Shown: piece after piece, positions 19,217 through 29,500 of the stretch | Numbering within the stretch: the stretch's first letter is position 1 | Layout: the number at the start of each line of letters is the position of its first letter | Made by a program: the position numbers and the translations under genes | Notes under the pieces: model-generated | Seen by the model: only the letters and a program-made list of their open reading frames with translations | Database searches by the model: none | Told to the model about the DNA's origin: nothing | Source: a virus | DNA length: 64,000 nucleotides | Virus record (IMG/VR): IMGVR_UViG_3300031974_002528 | Span: 32,019 to 96,018 of that record | Direction: 5' to 3' (one strand)

Positions 19217-20371
19217 ATGTCGAATAACATGTTTCATGACAGCGACCATCCTCTATTTCAGACGACGGATACCTTTCAACAACTAATCACTGACCTTAAT
19301 CATTTCGGTGATATTGTTGACTCAGATATGAAGTATCTGGATTCCGCTATTGGACCAGAAACATCAGGCAATTTGGGTAAGGTAAGGGGTTTGACCGACT
19401 TTACCGCGAACACCCTTGTAGACGCTCTCAACGAACTTGACAGCGACTTGCACGGTGCTGGTGGCGGTAGTGGTGCTGACTTGGACACCGAAGCGAAGGT
19501 GATTGTTGACGCCATTAATGAAATCGAAGCAGTATTTGATGCTAACGCAGGTAAGATTACCACTGACTCCGCTCTCGCCGTAATCACTGTTGGCGATGAA
19601 ACGCACACAGTAACAGGCGATCTTTCATTCGATGTTCAAAATAACATTACCTTAGATGCTGATGGTGGGGTCATCGTCCATAAAGATGGCGGCGTCACTC
19701 GATTCAATCGTACGATGGGAACCAGTAACATAGATTCTGTAACTGGCGACTACACCATTTCAACTGATGGTCAGTTGACTCTGCAAGTAGCAGATTCTGC
19801 TTCTGGTATTACCTTCATGCGAGGTAGCAATACAAGATACGAGTACACCTTTGGTCCAGATAATAAACTAGAAGTAACTGGTGGATACCATATTGATGTT
19901 ACAGGCGATATGACACTAGACACCTATGACGGTAATATTTACTTCTATAGAGACAGCGATCAGGTTATCAGTTGGAACCTCGCGCCAGCAGAAACTCGAA
20001 TGGAAGTTGCTCGCACTCTCATGATTACTACCGCTGTTGGTGGTGTTACTCTTGATGCTGACTCGGATGTGCGCCTTGCTTCTGGTAATGGGCATATTCA
20101 CTTTCAAACTGATTCTGTAGAAGGTTCTGAGTTTGCCAGTATTGTTAATAATTCCGGCGACATAATTTTCTACACTGGACTTTATTCTGCTTCACAGGAA
20201 GTGTGGAGAACTGACAGCGCAGATATCGTTTTCTCTCGAGCAATAGAAATGCCTGCCTCTGGTGATGCCACTCCGCATACAACTGCTAAAACTGTCCACG
20301 GAGCACTTGCCGAAGTCAACGCCAGAGTCCCGAACGTTTATGATCGCAATGGCACATTGTTGAACGCTTAA
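19217..20371 (+). CDS. Fibre-like virion protein
   Basis: A 384-residue protein. The N-terminal 125 residues contain two related segments with the form 'T-L-V-D-A-L-N-E-L-D-S-D-L' and 'A-K-V-I-V-D-A-I-N-E-I-E', a motif common in fibre trimerisation regions, separated by a Gly-rich hinge (GAGGGSGAD). The rest is a run of Asp/Gly/Thr-rich beta repeats such as NITLDADGGVIVHKDGG and TGDMTLDTYDGNIYF, a typical fibre shaft. No endosialidase or chaperone autocleavage motif is evident. It probably forms a baseplate-attached fibre with the neighbouring repeat proteins. Confidence 0.62.
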   Translation: MSNNMFHDSDHPLFQTTDTFQQLITDLNHFGDIVDSDMKYLDSAIGPETSGNLGKVRGLTDFTANTLVDALNELDSDLHGAGGGSGADLDTEAKVIVDAINEIEAVFDANAGKITTDSALAVITVGDETHTVTGDLSFDVQNNITLDADGGVIVHKDGGVTRFNRTMGTSNIDSVTGDYTISTDGQLTLQVADSASGITFMRGSNTRYEYTFGPDNKLEVTGGYHIDVTGDMTLDTYDGNIYFYRDSDQVISWNLAPAETRMEVARTLMITTAVGGVTLDADSDVRLASGNGHIHFQTDSVEGSEFASIVNNSGDIIFYTGLYSASQEVWRTDSADIVFSRAIEMPASGDATPHTTAKTVHGALAEVNARVPNVYDRNGTLLNA

Positions 20372-20388
20372 AGAAAGGATAATACAGT

Positions 20389-22341
20389 ATGTCTGCTTGG
20401 AATAGCATACCGATAAAGATCCTAAACTCAAGCGGCGATCTTAAACAAATGACCTTGTTGGAAGAAGAACTCTTCGCCAACGAAGGTGGTCTTGCACTTG
20501 TCGGTGCATTCGATTCAGTAGGTAAACGATATTCCGGTGCTATTACCTTAACGAATACTGCTGAAGATTCTGCTATTGGTACTTTTACCGATACGTTCTA
20601 CACTGATCCAATCGGAACGCACCCAGGAACGTCCATTTCCGCACCATCAACTACCACTACAACATTGTATCAGATGTTGGACTCAGTTTATGAGGTGCCA
20701 TTTGATGGCGTAGTTGAGAACATGATTGTTGTAGATTCAGACGGTGGATTACACCCTATGGATTCTGCGAGTTATGAACTTCTTGCTCTCAGAGTAAACG
20801 AAATTGTCCATTCTGAAGAAAGAGTTGGAACTTTCAGGTTGTCCTCTACTCAACCATCAGCAGAATACGAAAAATGGATTGATACTTGCTTCAGTGATAC
20901 TAAAACTGACGGGACAACTGATTATCATATTTGGCGCAAATTCACAATCAATGTTGACTCAGAAGTATATTATCCAATTAAACGAATAAACGATTTTGAT
21001 TTTCAGGAGTTGTCGGCATCAGAAGTTGGTGAAATCGGTAACGGTATGATTCGTTATGGGTACTATACGAACGGAGTTGGTGAATACGAACTGCGCTCTT
21101 CAGCGCAAGGTGCTCCAACTGCTTCCGGAACTTGGGAAGCAAGAGGAACTGCTGTTGATACAAAGAACACCACACAGATTCTGCAATATGCTGGAACTCA
21201 GTATACTGGACAGTTCGCTACTCAGTACAGTGGACAGTACACTGGGCAATACACAAGATTAAGGTATGAAAATCCTCCCGCAACTTTCCTCGGTGTAAGG
21301 CAAGTTCTTTTTAGTGGATCACGAACTAAATCTGAATCCTTTGCTGGCGTTAGAGCAAATCCTGTAAACTTTGCGGGAACTCGTCAGTTTGCGGGGTCAA
21401 GGAACTATGCTGGGCAATACACAAGCGCCACAACACAGTTTACTTCTGCCTTGACTAACTTCTTGGGCGTGAGACCAGCAACAGATTATGTTCCAATGAC
21501 CTTTACTGCTTTCGGAACATCCTCTTACCTTGGTTCTAGAAACTTCCTAGGAACTAGACCTGCTCCAGGAACCTTCACTGCTAATATTGCATCATCCTAT
21601 GTGGGTGTTAGGCAAGCAAACTTCGCAGGAACTCGCTCTTATTCTGGAATACGCAGTTATACAACCTTTGGTGCGCCTACTCCTGGCACCTTTGTTGGAC
21701 CAGCATTTTACACTGGTCAAAGATTAGGCAACACCGCACCTTTTGAAGCAGGTTTTCCGAATTTCTTTTCAGGGGTGAGACCAGGACCAACGAATAACTT
21801 TGTTGCGGTATCTGAAAACTTCTCTGGACCTGTTACGAATTTCTTGGGACCTGCTCCTGCAACTTTTACTGGATTCCCAACTTATTCTGGAGTCAGAGCA
21901 ACACCTGCTAACTTCCTAGGAAATAATTATTTCGCATCCACTAACTATATTGCATATTCTGGGGTTCGTGCTTTCTTAGGAACTAGAGCAGCAAACTTCC
22001 CAGGAACTAGACAGTTTGCTGGCACTAGGCAGTTTGCTGGTTCAAGAAACTATGCAGGACAATATACAAGTGCACCTGTTAACTTCTTAGGAGTCAGAAA
22101 CTTCGCAGCAAACTATACTGGCAACCGAAACTATGCTGATCAGTACTTGGGTCCTTCTAGTATCAACTTCACCGGAACAAGATCAGCAACATACACTGGT
22201 TATTATGCAGGGCAGTACACTGGACAATACACTAGATACTATACGAGACAGTTTGGTAATCAATATGCTGGCGAAACTCTGGTGGCAGTGCCAGTAGATG
22301 TGGAAACATATACACTATATACAAGGGTGTCAGCAACTTAA
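20389..22341 (+). CDS. Tail fibre with aromatic-x-Gly-x-Arg repeats (paralogue 1)
   Basis: A 650-residue protein in three parts. Residues 1-260 form a head with SAIGTFTDTFY, GTHPG and 'YELRSSAQGAPTASGTWEAR'. Residues about 260-625 are short repeats of 7-12 residues with the cores Phe/Tyr-x-Gly-Thr/Val-Arg (FAGTR, FLGVR, FAGSRNYAGQYT) and YTGQYT. The last 20 residues end in ETYTLYTRV. The protein at 23659 shares all three parts, so the two arose by duplication. The repeats suggest a regular elongated fold with Gly turns and exposed Arg/Tyr. A glycosyltransferase gene lies between the paralogues. Receptor binding is inferred; no catalytic motif is seen. Confidence 0.7.
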   Translation: MSAWNSIPIKILNSSGDLKQMTLLEEELFANEGGLALVGAFDSVGKRYSGAITLTNTAEDSAIGTFTDTFYTDPIGTHPGTSISAPSTTTTTLYQMLDSVYEVPFDGVVENMIVVDSDGGLHPMDSASYELLALRVNEIVHSEERVGTFRLSSTQPSAEYEKWIDTCFSDTKTDGTTDYHIWRKFTINVDSEVYYPIKRINDFDFQELSASEVGEIGNGMIRYGYYTNGVGEYELRSSAQGAPTASGTWEARGTAVDTKNTTQILQYAGTQYTGQFATQYSGQYTGQYTRLRYENPPATFLGVRQVLFSGSRTKSESFAGVRANPVNFAGTRQFAGSRNYAGQYTSATTQFTSALTNFLGVRPATDYVPMTFTAFGTSSYLGSRNFLGTRPAPGTFTANIASSYVGVRQANFAGTRSYSGIRSYTTFGAPTPGTFVGPAFYTGQRLGNTAPFEAGFPNFFSGVRPGPTNNFVAVSENFSGPVTNFLGPAPATFTGFPTYSGVRATPANFLGNNYFASTNYIAYSGVRAFLGTRAANFPGTRQFAGTRQFAGSRNYAGQYTSAPVNFLGVRNFAANYTGNRNYADQYLGPSSINFTGTRSATYTGYYAGQYTGQYTRYYTRQFGNQYAGETLVAVPVDVETYTLYTRVSAT

Positions 22342-22364
22342 ATTATTTTATATCATAGGAGTTT

Positions 22365-22844
22365 ATGATGGCGACCAGAAAGTGGATGGACAATGCCTTT
22401 TGGCACAATGAAGAAAAAGAAATGGCAGAAGCCATTCTTTTAATTACTGACGAAAATAACAGAGAAATCTCTCAAGTCGTTACTGTCCGGAAGTTTGACA
22501 TTAATGGGGATTTAAATCCCGACTTCACCGAATTGTTAGAACAGATTGGTGAGGAAAAAATTGACGAGAACACCAAAGAACGTCAAGAACGCAAATCCAA
22601 AGAAAAGGAAATCGACGAGCAAAGGAAGAAGGCAGAAGAGCAGGCGAGAGAGTTAGAAAAACTGTTTGACGCCAAGATCAAAATCCTAGAAATCGATCAA
22701 ATCAAAAACACTTCCAATAAAACTTTAAAGAGCAAACTGCGACGTTCTAAGAATCTTGTAGAACTCAACTTGTACGCTCAACTAATCATGATGGAAGAAC
22801 TTGGTATTGGATTTGTAACTAATGAAGCAGCAGAGTCAAAATAA
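22365..22844 (+). CDS. Coiled-coil protein of the fibre region, unknown
   Basis: A 159-residue, highly charged protein. The first 60 residues form a compact domain (WMDNAFWHNEEKEMAEAILLI, then VTVRKFDINGDLNPDFTELL). Residues 65-105 are a Lys/Glu-rich coiled coil. The C-terminus is helical (LKSKLRRSKNLVELNLYAQLIM). An AGGAG site lies just before the ATG. The last 23 bases overlap the glycosyltransferase start, implying coupled translation. It sits between a repeat fibre and a glycosyltransferase, the place where fibre assembly chaperones are often found; this role is inference. Confidence 0.6.
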   Translation: MMATRKWMDNAFWHNEEKEMAEAILLITDENNREISQVVTVRKFDINGDLNPDFTELLEQIGEEKIDENTKERQERKSKEKEIDEQRKKAEEQARELEKLFDAKIKILEIDQIKNTSNKTLKSKLRRSKNLVELNLYAQLIMMEELGIGFVTNEAAESK

Positions 22845-23604
22845 CGGATACTTGATTGTTGCCTCTAAAGAAGATGTCTACTATGCTTGGGCATTAAATC
22901 TTATAGAGCAGATAAAGGACTATCACCCCGAGGCAAAAGTCTGCTTTGTAACCGAAGAACGGTTTTGTGATGGTCGGGAAAAGATTGCTGATCATATAAT
23001 TTTCTGCGACGACAACTACAGAGCGAAACTTTGGGGCATGGCTCAAAGTCCATTCGATAAAACTTTCTATATTGACGCAGATATGGAATGTTTGCATGAA
23101 GACATCGCCTTGGTGTTTGATGAACTCGGCGATAATGATATGGTATTCACTGACTTAAGAGAAGAGTGTTATCATATCTTTAGAGACATAGATTTTCCTG
23201 GCGGTAAGTTTACTCTTTGCGGTGGCGTTTGTTTGTATGATAGCAGCAACCCTCTAGTCATGGAATTTATGCAAGAATGGTATGACATTTATGTGCAGCA
23301 AAGAGCAGGTCATTGGTGGCCGACCGATGAAGAGGGGAACTATGATAAAGAAACTTACCCATACCATTTAAGGCATTGGGATCAGTTTACTCTTTGGTGG
23401 TTAACAGAAAAAGTTGAGAAGTATAAAGACTTGAAGATTGGTGTTTTTGAAGACAACTATCGTTGGAACTATTGGTCTTTGTTGCATAGGGAAGTGCCTA
23501 TGCCAGAAAATACAGTTTTATATCATAAATCATATACTGCTACTAGAAATCTATCTGAAATAACAGCGATTCAGGTTGGGGATCATTTTGAAGGCAAACC
23601 ATAA
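22822..23604 (+). CDS. GT-A type glycosyltransferase
   Basis: A 260-residue protein with a GT-A fold plan. It begins with a Rossmann-like strand (GYLIVASKEDVYYAWALNLI). A hydrophobic 'KTFYIDADMECL' strand carries the DxD metal/nucleotide-sugar motif at Asp85-Ala-Asp87, followed by VFDEL helices and FTLCGGVCLYD, as in GT8-like retaining enzymes that use nucleotide sugars. A late His-containing strand (VLYHKSYTATRN) fits the metal-binding end. Flanked on both sides by repeat fibre genes, it most plausibly glycosylates a fibre or a host surface target. The donor sugar and acceptor cannot be read from the sequence. Confidence 0.7.
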   Translation: MKQQSQNNGYLIVASKEDVYYAWALNLIEQIKDYHPEAKVCFVTEERFCDGREKIADHIIFCDDNYRAKLWGMAQSPFDKTFYIDADMECLHEDIALVFDELGDNDMVFTDLREECYHIFRDIDFPGGKFTLCGGVCLYDSSNPLVMEFMQEWYDIYVQQRAGHWWPTDEEGNYDKETYPYHLRHWDQFTLWWLTEKVEKYKDLKIGVFEDNYRWNYWSLLHREVPMPENTVLYHKSYTATRNLSEITAIQVGDHFEGKP

Positions 23605-23618
23605 GCAGTTGCTAAACG

Positions 23619-23626
23619 TATAAATA
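23619..23626 (+). promoter_or_regulatory. T4-type late promoter before fibre paralogue 2
   Basis: An exact TATAAATA in the 54-base gap between the glycosyltransferase stop and the second repeat-fibre gene. Confidence 0.75.
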
Positions 23627-23658
23627 GATTAATAAATTCATCGGCATAGCAGATAGTC

Positions 23659-25794
23659 ATGGCGAAACCTTACAAATTACCAATTATTCAAAAAGATGCG
23701 TCTGGCAATTTGCAAAGGGCGACTTCTACCAATGAGAACTATCTCGCGTATCAGGCGGGATTGCGCTTTGCTGAAAGAGGGACTCTTGGTCCCACTGCTA
23801 TTAAATCATCTATTACAATCGCGCATAGAGATTCTGCCATTGGTTCATACACTGACACTTTCTATAACGAAGCAGTAGGAACACACCCAGGATCTTCACT
23901 TTCTATTGGATCGACCACAACTACTCTCTATCAATTAAAGGGTGATAGTGCTTCCGGAGCAGTAAAACTGGACGACCAGAGTACGGGATTGTTTCGTCGT
24001 CCTGTTTATGAGTCGGACGGTAACATATTTGATATGGATTCTGATGCTATGGATGGCATCGGGCAATCGCTCATGTCAATTATACAGTCAAATGAATATC
24101 CTGGATCGCAAAGACTTGCTGCCTCTGCTCCGAGCGGAGACTGGTCTGCCACTCTTTCTAATGTTTTTACTGATACAACTACAGATGGCAATGTAACTCA
24201 GTATAGTATTTGGCAGAGACAGACTATTACTGCTCCTGCTAAATGTAATGCGATGCACGTCAAACGAACACAGTATGGTTCCTATCCTCTAGCGTCATAT
24301 GATGGTGGTTTAGAAGCGATGACTGATTCAGAGATGTCGCTTACCTTTGGACAGATAGCAGGAAAATATTTTAGGCATGGAGAAGTCGGTACATACGAAC
24401 TACGCTCATCGGCACAGGGCGCACCTACGAGAACAGGAACTTGGGAAGCACGTGGTACAGCTGTAGACACTCGTTATACTACTGCGGACCAACAATACGC
24501 AGGTCAGTACACTGGATATTCTAATGTTCAATATTCTGGTACTAGGAACTACGCTGCCACTTATACTTCTCCTGCCAATTTTACTGGAGTGCGAGCATTT
24601 GGTGGTTCGAGAAACTATGCTGGTAACTATACAAGTCCTGCCAATTTTACTTCTCCAGCAGTTTTTGCGGGAACGAGACCAGCAAACTATGCTGGTGTAA
24701 GAACAGGTTCTTATGTAGGAAACCGTGCATTTAACTTCCTTGGCACCACCCCAGCAAACTATACTGGACCAAGAAGTTTTGCTGGTACAAGAGCAGCAAA
24801 CTTCCTAGGAACAACTCCAACATATTACGTTGGACCCAGAAGTTTTGCTGGTACGAGATCTGCTGCATTTGGAGGTGTTACGCCAACATATTATGTTGGA
24901 CCAAGAAGTTTCTTGGGTCCAAGAAGTGCTTATTTCTCTGTCACCACCCCTGCAAACTTTGCGAGATCCGTTTACTTCGAAGGAGCGCAACAAACATTTG
25001 GTGGATCTGCAAACTTCAATGGTCCAATGCCAGCAAACTTTGGCGTTTATCAGTCGTTCTTGGGTGTTGGCGGTTATCAAGGGGCAAGGGTATTCACTCG
25101 TTTCCAACCTTTTGAACCACTCCCCTTTACTGGATTGCGCTGGTTCCAAGGACCGAAGAACTTTAACGGTTGGCGATTATTCGCTGGATCGAGAACTTGG
25201 CAGTTTGCTGGCACCAGAAACTATGTCGGTCCTCGTGGGTATCTTGGGGTAAGAAACTATCTTGGCAGTAGAACATCATCTTATCTCGGCACAAGAAACG
25301 CATACTTCGCCGCGAACTTTAACTTCTTGGGAACCACTCCAGCGAACTATACTGGTGTGAGACCAGGAAGTTTTGCGAGCAATAATAACTTCCTCGGAGT
25401 AACACCAGCAAACTATTCTGGAGTGAGGGCAGGAAACTTTGCATCAAATGCTGCTTTCCTAGGTGTAACTCCCGCAAACTATTCTGGTGCGAGATCTGGT
25501 ACTTTCACCAGTCCAGTCCCTGGCACCTTTGCTGGTTTTGCGAATGCTAACTTCACAGGTATTCGAACATTTGGTGGTACCAGATCCTTTGGTGGATCTA
25601 GAAACTATGCAAGCTCTAACTACCTCACACCAGGAACATTTTTGGGCATACGAGGATTTGCTGGATCAAGAACTTATACTGCGAACTTCACTGGAAACTA
25701 TACTGCTCAATACACTGGGCAATACACTGGTGCGACACTAACTAATACTCCGGAGACGATTGAAACTTATACGCTATATGTGAGAGTTGATTAA
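23659..25794 (+). CDS. Tail fibre with aromatic-x-Gly-x-Arg repeats (paralogue 2)
   Basis: A 711-residue paralogue of the fibre at 20389. The head (residues 1-270) shares SAIGSYTDTFY, GTHPGSSLS, TTTTLYQ and 'YELRSSAQGAPTRTGTWEAR'. Residues about 275-690 are repeats of FAGTR, FLGTTPANYTG, YVGPRSFAGTR and YLGVRNYLGSR type, with a longer alternating period in places (ANYTG/FLG[TV]TP pairs). The C-terminus (ETYTLYVRV) matches the other copy. Several repeats are closely similar in series around 24720-24960 and 25320-25500, suggesting recent expansion by recombination. The gene has its own TATAAATA promoter and a stop overlapping an in-frame TTG of the next gene. Confidence 0.7.
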   Translation: MAKPYKLPIIQKDASGNLQRATSTNENYLAYQAGLRFAERGTLGPTAIKSSITIAHRDSAIGSYTDTFYNEAVGTHPGSSLSIGSTTTTLYQLKGDSASGAVKLDDQSTGLFRRPVYESDGNIFDMDSDAMDGIGQSLMSIIQSNEYPGSQRLAASAPSGDWSATLSNVFTDTTTDGNVTQYSIWQRQTITAPAKCNAMHVKRTQYGSYPLASYDGGLEAMTDSEMSLTFGQIAGKYFRHGEVGTYELRSSAQGAPTRTGTWEARGTAVDTRYTTADQQYAGQYTGYSNVQYSGTRNYAATYTSPANFTGVRAFGGSRNYAGNYTSPANFTSPAVFAGTRPANYAGVRTGSYVGNRAFNFLGTTPANYTGPRSFAGTRAANFLGTTPTYYVGPRSFAGTRSAAFGGVTPTYYVGPRSFLGPRSAYFSVTTPANFARSVYFEGAQQTFGGSANFNGPMPANFGVYQSFLGVGGYQGARVFTRFQPFEPLPFTGLRWFQGPKNFNGWRLFAGSRTWQFAGTRNYVGPRGYLGVRNYLGSRTSSYLGTRNAYFAANFNFLGTTPANYTGVRPGSFASNNNFLGVTPANYSGVRAGNFASNAAFLGVTPANYSGARSGTFTSPVPGTFAGFANANFTGIRTFGGTRSFGGSRNYASSNYLTPGTFLGIRGFAGSRTYTANFTGNYTAQYTGQYTGATLTNTPETIETYTLYVRVD

Positions 25795-25798
25795 TATT

Positions 25799-26470
25799 AT
25801 GGATTTTTATGCTGAACCGATGAACACTGCGATTATTCGCAATGAAGAATTCTTAGATCTGTTAAACGAATATTCTGATTTAGTACAAACGATTGACATT
25901 GCAAAAGTCAGCAACTACAACAAAGATGATGATGCTGACTGGTACACTGGAGACGATTACCGCAAACAAATAATCTACAAAGGTAGAGAACATTTTGGAT
26001 ACCCAGAATCATCGATGGGATTTGAACTGAGAGCGGAACACTTTCGATACGCCGATATCGACAAACAAGTAGAACTCGCGGGAAAGGGTGAACAACTTGT
26101 TGATGATGTTTGCATTTATCTTGGTGCTCACCGTAAAGCACTTTCTATGGTTTACCCCCCAAAAGGTTATATTGGTTGGCATAACAACGCCAACGCACCA
26201 GGATTTAATATTATCTTTACTTGGTCTGAAAGCGGTGACGGGCAATGGGAACATATTGATCCCAAAACCAAAGAACATGTAGTAATCCCTGACGTGAAGG
26301 GTTGGCAGTGTAAGTATGGATATTATGGAACATATGAAGAACCTGATAGACTTTTATATCATGCTGCTAAGACCAATTGCCTCAGAACTACTATAGCATT
26401 CGTCTTTAATGGTGATGAACGAGGAAAAGCAATGGCCGAAAACGTGATTGAGGAAATAGAAACTGCCTAA
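25799..26470 (+). CDS. 2-oxoglutarate/Fe(II) oxygenase-like protein
   Basis: About 223 residues from the first ATG; an in-frame TTG 12 bases upstream is possible. The C-terminal half has a double-stranded beta-helix layout: 'YPPKGYIGWHNNANAPGFNI' with His128-x-Asn130, GQWEHIDP, a Trp-Gln-Cys-Lys strand, then LLYHAAKTNC with His188 and Arg196 in TTIAFVF. His...His...Arg fits the metal and 2-oxoglutarate sites, but the usual second ligand Asp/Glu is Asn. Lying directly behind a repeat fibre, it might hydroxylate a fibre residue; that is inference. The fold call is moderate. Confidence 0.6.
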   Translation: MDFYAEPMNTAIIRNEEFLDLLNEYSDLVQTIDIAKVSNYNKDDDADWYTGDDYRKQIIYKGREHFGYPESSMGFELRAEHFRYADIDKQVELAGKGEQLVDDVCIYLGAHRKALSMVYPPKGYIGWHNNANAPGFNIIFTWSESGDGQWEHIDPKTKEHVVIPDVKGWQCKYGYYGTYEEPDRLLYHAAKTNCLRTTIAFVFNGDERGKAMAENVIEEIETA

Positions 26471-26511
26471 ATAGTAGTTGTACTGATTTATAACTATAAA
26501 AAGGTAACACC

Positions 26512-29500
26512 TTGGCATCATCAGCACAGTTTATCCCATACGTAGACGATACGTATCATGATTCTGGATATGTTGGCGGCGAGCATAGACTCGTCGTTGA
26601 ACTAACAGCGCAAGACGCAACAGTCTCTGGAGTTGCCGAGCGCAAGATTACTGGATCTGGCGCTGCCCAATCACAAGATTCTTCCGTCTCAGGTACTACC
26701 AAGAGAACTGTAACAACAATCGAAGCAGATTTAACTGCTGATGAGATTGGTGTTTCTTCCGTAACTGGTAATGGTGAACGTGAAGTTGTCTCTGAGGTCG
26801 CTGCCCTCGTTGTATCTGACGCATCAGACGTCGCAGGTATTGCCGAACGTAGTGTAGTAGATACTGATGCTACTCCTGCTGCTCAAGAATCTTCTGTTTC
26901 TGGAACCACTGTAATCACAAGTAATGGTAGTGGTTCCCCGCAAGCACAAAATTCTACTGTTTCTGGTTCCGCTACAGCAACTAGAAATGCATCAGGTGCT
27001 GTATCTGCTCAAAATGTAGCAGTAGATGGTGCCGCCGAACGCGAAATAACACAAGTTGGATCAGCGGCACTTCAACCTATCACTAATAATAATGTATCTG
27101 GAGAAGCACGTGCTTCTCGTACTGCTCAAGGCACGTTACAACCTACTGCTAACAATGTAGTTGCTGGCGTTGCTGAAAGAATCATCGATGATCAAGGTGG
27201 CATTACAGTAACAGCGGAATCATCTTCTGTTTCTGGATCAGGTAATCAAGGGTTTGTAACATCACCTACGATATCTGCTCAAGACGTTACTGTATCTGGC
27301 GTAGCAGAAAGAACTATTGTATCTGAGAGTGCTGCGATACAAGCACAAAGTAGCACCGTTGCTAGTGCCGCCGAGAGGGTTATTACAGGTTCTGGTGCTC
27401 CGCAACCAACTTCAAATAACTTAGTCTTTGGTGTTGCCGAGCGTGTTATTGAACTTGAAGTACATGGGCAAGTTGATGGTGATGTAAACGCAGATCCATC
27501 TAGTGCCTCTGGTGTCGCAGAGCGTATCATCGCAGATGTAGATGCCACACCTGCTTCTCAAGATGTTACTGTTTCTGGTGTATCGGAAAGAACCATAGTT
27601 GGATCGGGAACTCCTACTGCTCAATCTTCTGTTGTTGCTGGTGTATCTGAACGTGAAATCACTGGATCTGGTTCTTTACACGATGACGAATCAGTTATTA
27701 CTGATGTTGCTGGTGATGGCGAACGTTCTATTGTAACTGTTGTCTCAGCAGCAGAAGTAGATACTCCTTCTCAAGTTACAGTAACAGCAAATATTGGACG
27801 AGTAACTTCCGCTGCCTTACAACCATCAGAAAACAATGTAGTTGCTGGCGTTGCTGAGCGTACTATAGTTGCTGGAGCAATAGCACTAAAACCAACAGAA
27901 AATAACATTACAAATATCACCGCAACTAAAGGACCATCAGTCTTAAGTTCTTCTCTACAAACGAGTGGTAGTGGTACAGGTGGTTTTGCTGAGCGCAGCA
28001 TTGTTGATGTAGATACTGTTCTTGCTGCTGATTCTTCAACTATAGAAACTGGAGTCGCTGAGCGCACCATAGTTGGAGTTGACACTGATTTAACTGCTGC
28101 TGAAGTTGGAGTAGCGGCAACCACAGGTAACGCTGAACGAAACGTTGTTACTCAGGTAAGTGCGCTTGCGATAGATGATCCTTCTGCTGTTGTTGGTGCC
28201 GCTGAGCGCATCATTGTAGACGTCAGCACTGCGCTTGCTGCTCAATCTTCTAGTATTGAAACTGGTGTTGCGGAAAGGACTATAGTTGATGTTGACACCG
28301 CTCTTACTGCCCAGTCTTCGACGGTTGGTGGTGTATCTGAAAGAACTGTAAGAGATCCGATACCACCGCAAGTAGCATCTCAGGACGCAATAGTATCGGG
28401 AGTCGCGGAAAGAGAAATACGATCAGGCGCGACCTTATCTGCTCAAAATGTAACTGTTGTTGGCACAGCAGAAAGAGAAATCACTGTCGTTGACGGAGCA
28501 TTAACTGCTTCAGAGATAGGATCTTCTGGTGTTGCTGGTGTAGCAGAACGCGAGATTGAAACTAACAACGTTGTACAAGCACTCGCTGTTGATTCTTCTT
28601 CTGTAGCAGGAACAGCAGAACGTACAATCAATGATGTTGATGCTACTCCTGCTGCTCAATCTTCTGTTGTTGTAGGTACATCCGAACGTACTGTTATATC
28701 TGTTGAAGCAGATCTAACCGCTGATGAAATCGGTGTTTCAGTAGTTGCTGGTAATGGTGAGCGCGAAATAATCACCGAGCAATCTGCGCTAATAGTTGAC
28801 GATCCTTCCGATGTTTCTGGTGTTGCCGAGCGTGAGATTAGGTCAGCAGTTACTCTTACCACCGATGCGCCAGTTGTAACTGCTGTTACAGAAATAACTT
28901 CTAACTCAACAGGTGCTATACAGGCGCAGGATGCTGTTGTATCTGGCGTAGCAGAAAGAACTGTCGTATCTGTTGAAACAGATCTAACTGCTGCTGAAGT
29001 TGGTGCTTCCGGTGTCGCTGGTGTAGCAGAACGCGAGATTGAAGACGATGGCGTTACCCATGCTCTAAGACCTACGCTCAACAACGTTGTTGCTGGTGTA
29101 GCAGAGCGTGAGATTAGATCAGCAGTTTCCTTAACTACACAAGATGCAGCAGTTAATGGATCTGGTATTAGAACTATAAACGATATTGATGCAACTTCTT
29201 CTGCTCAATCCTCTACCGTTTCTGGCGTATCAGAGAGAACTATTGTTATTGTAGATGGCGATCTAAGTGCTTCGGAAGTTGGTGCTTCGGGAGTCGCAGG
29301 CGTTGCTGAACGTGAGATTGATGATAACCTTGCTACGCATGCCCTAAGACCTACTGTTAACAACGTTGTCGCTGGTGTAGCGGAACGTGTTATAACAGCA
29401 ACTGGTTCACTACAACCTAGCGATTCACAGGTAGAAGTTGTACCAGAAATTGTTGCCAATTCGTCAGGAACGCCAAAGGCGCAAGAAGCAACTGTATCTG

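Noticed and set aside
20389-25794. CRISPR-like or DNA-level direct repeats in the fibre genes
   Set aside because: The repeats are in frame, vary at silent positions and encode protein motifs; there is no spacer-repeat regularity.
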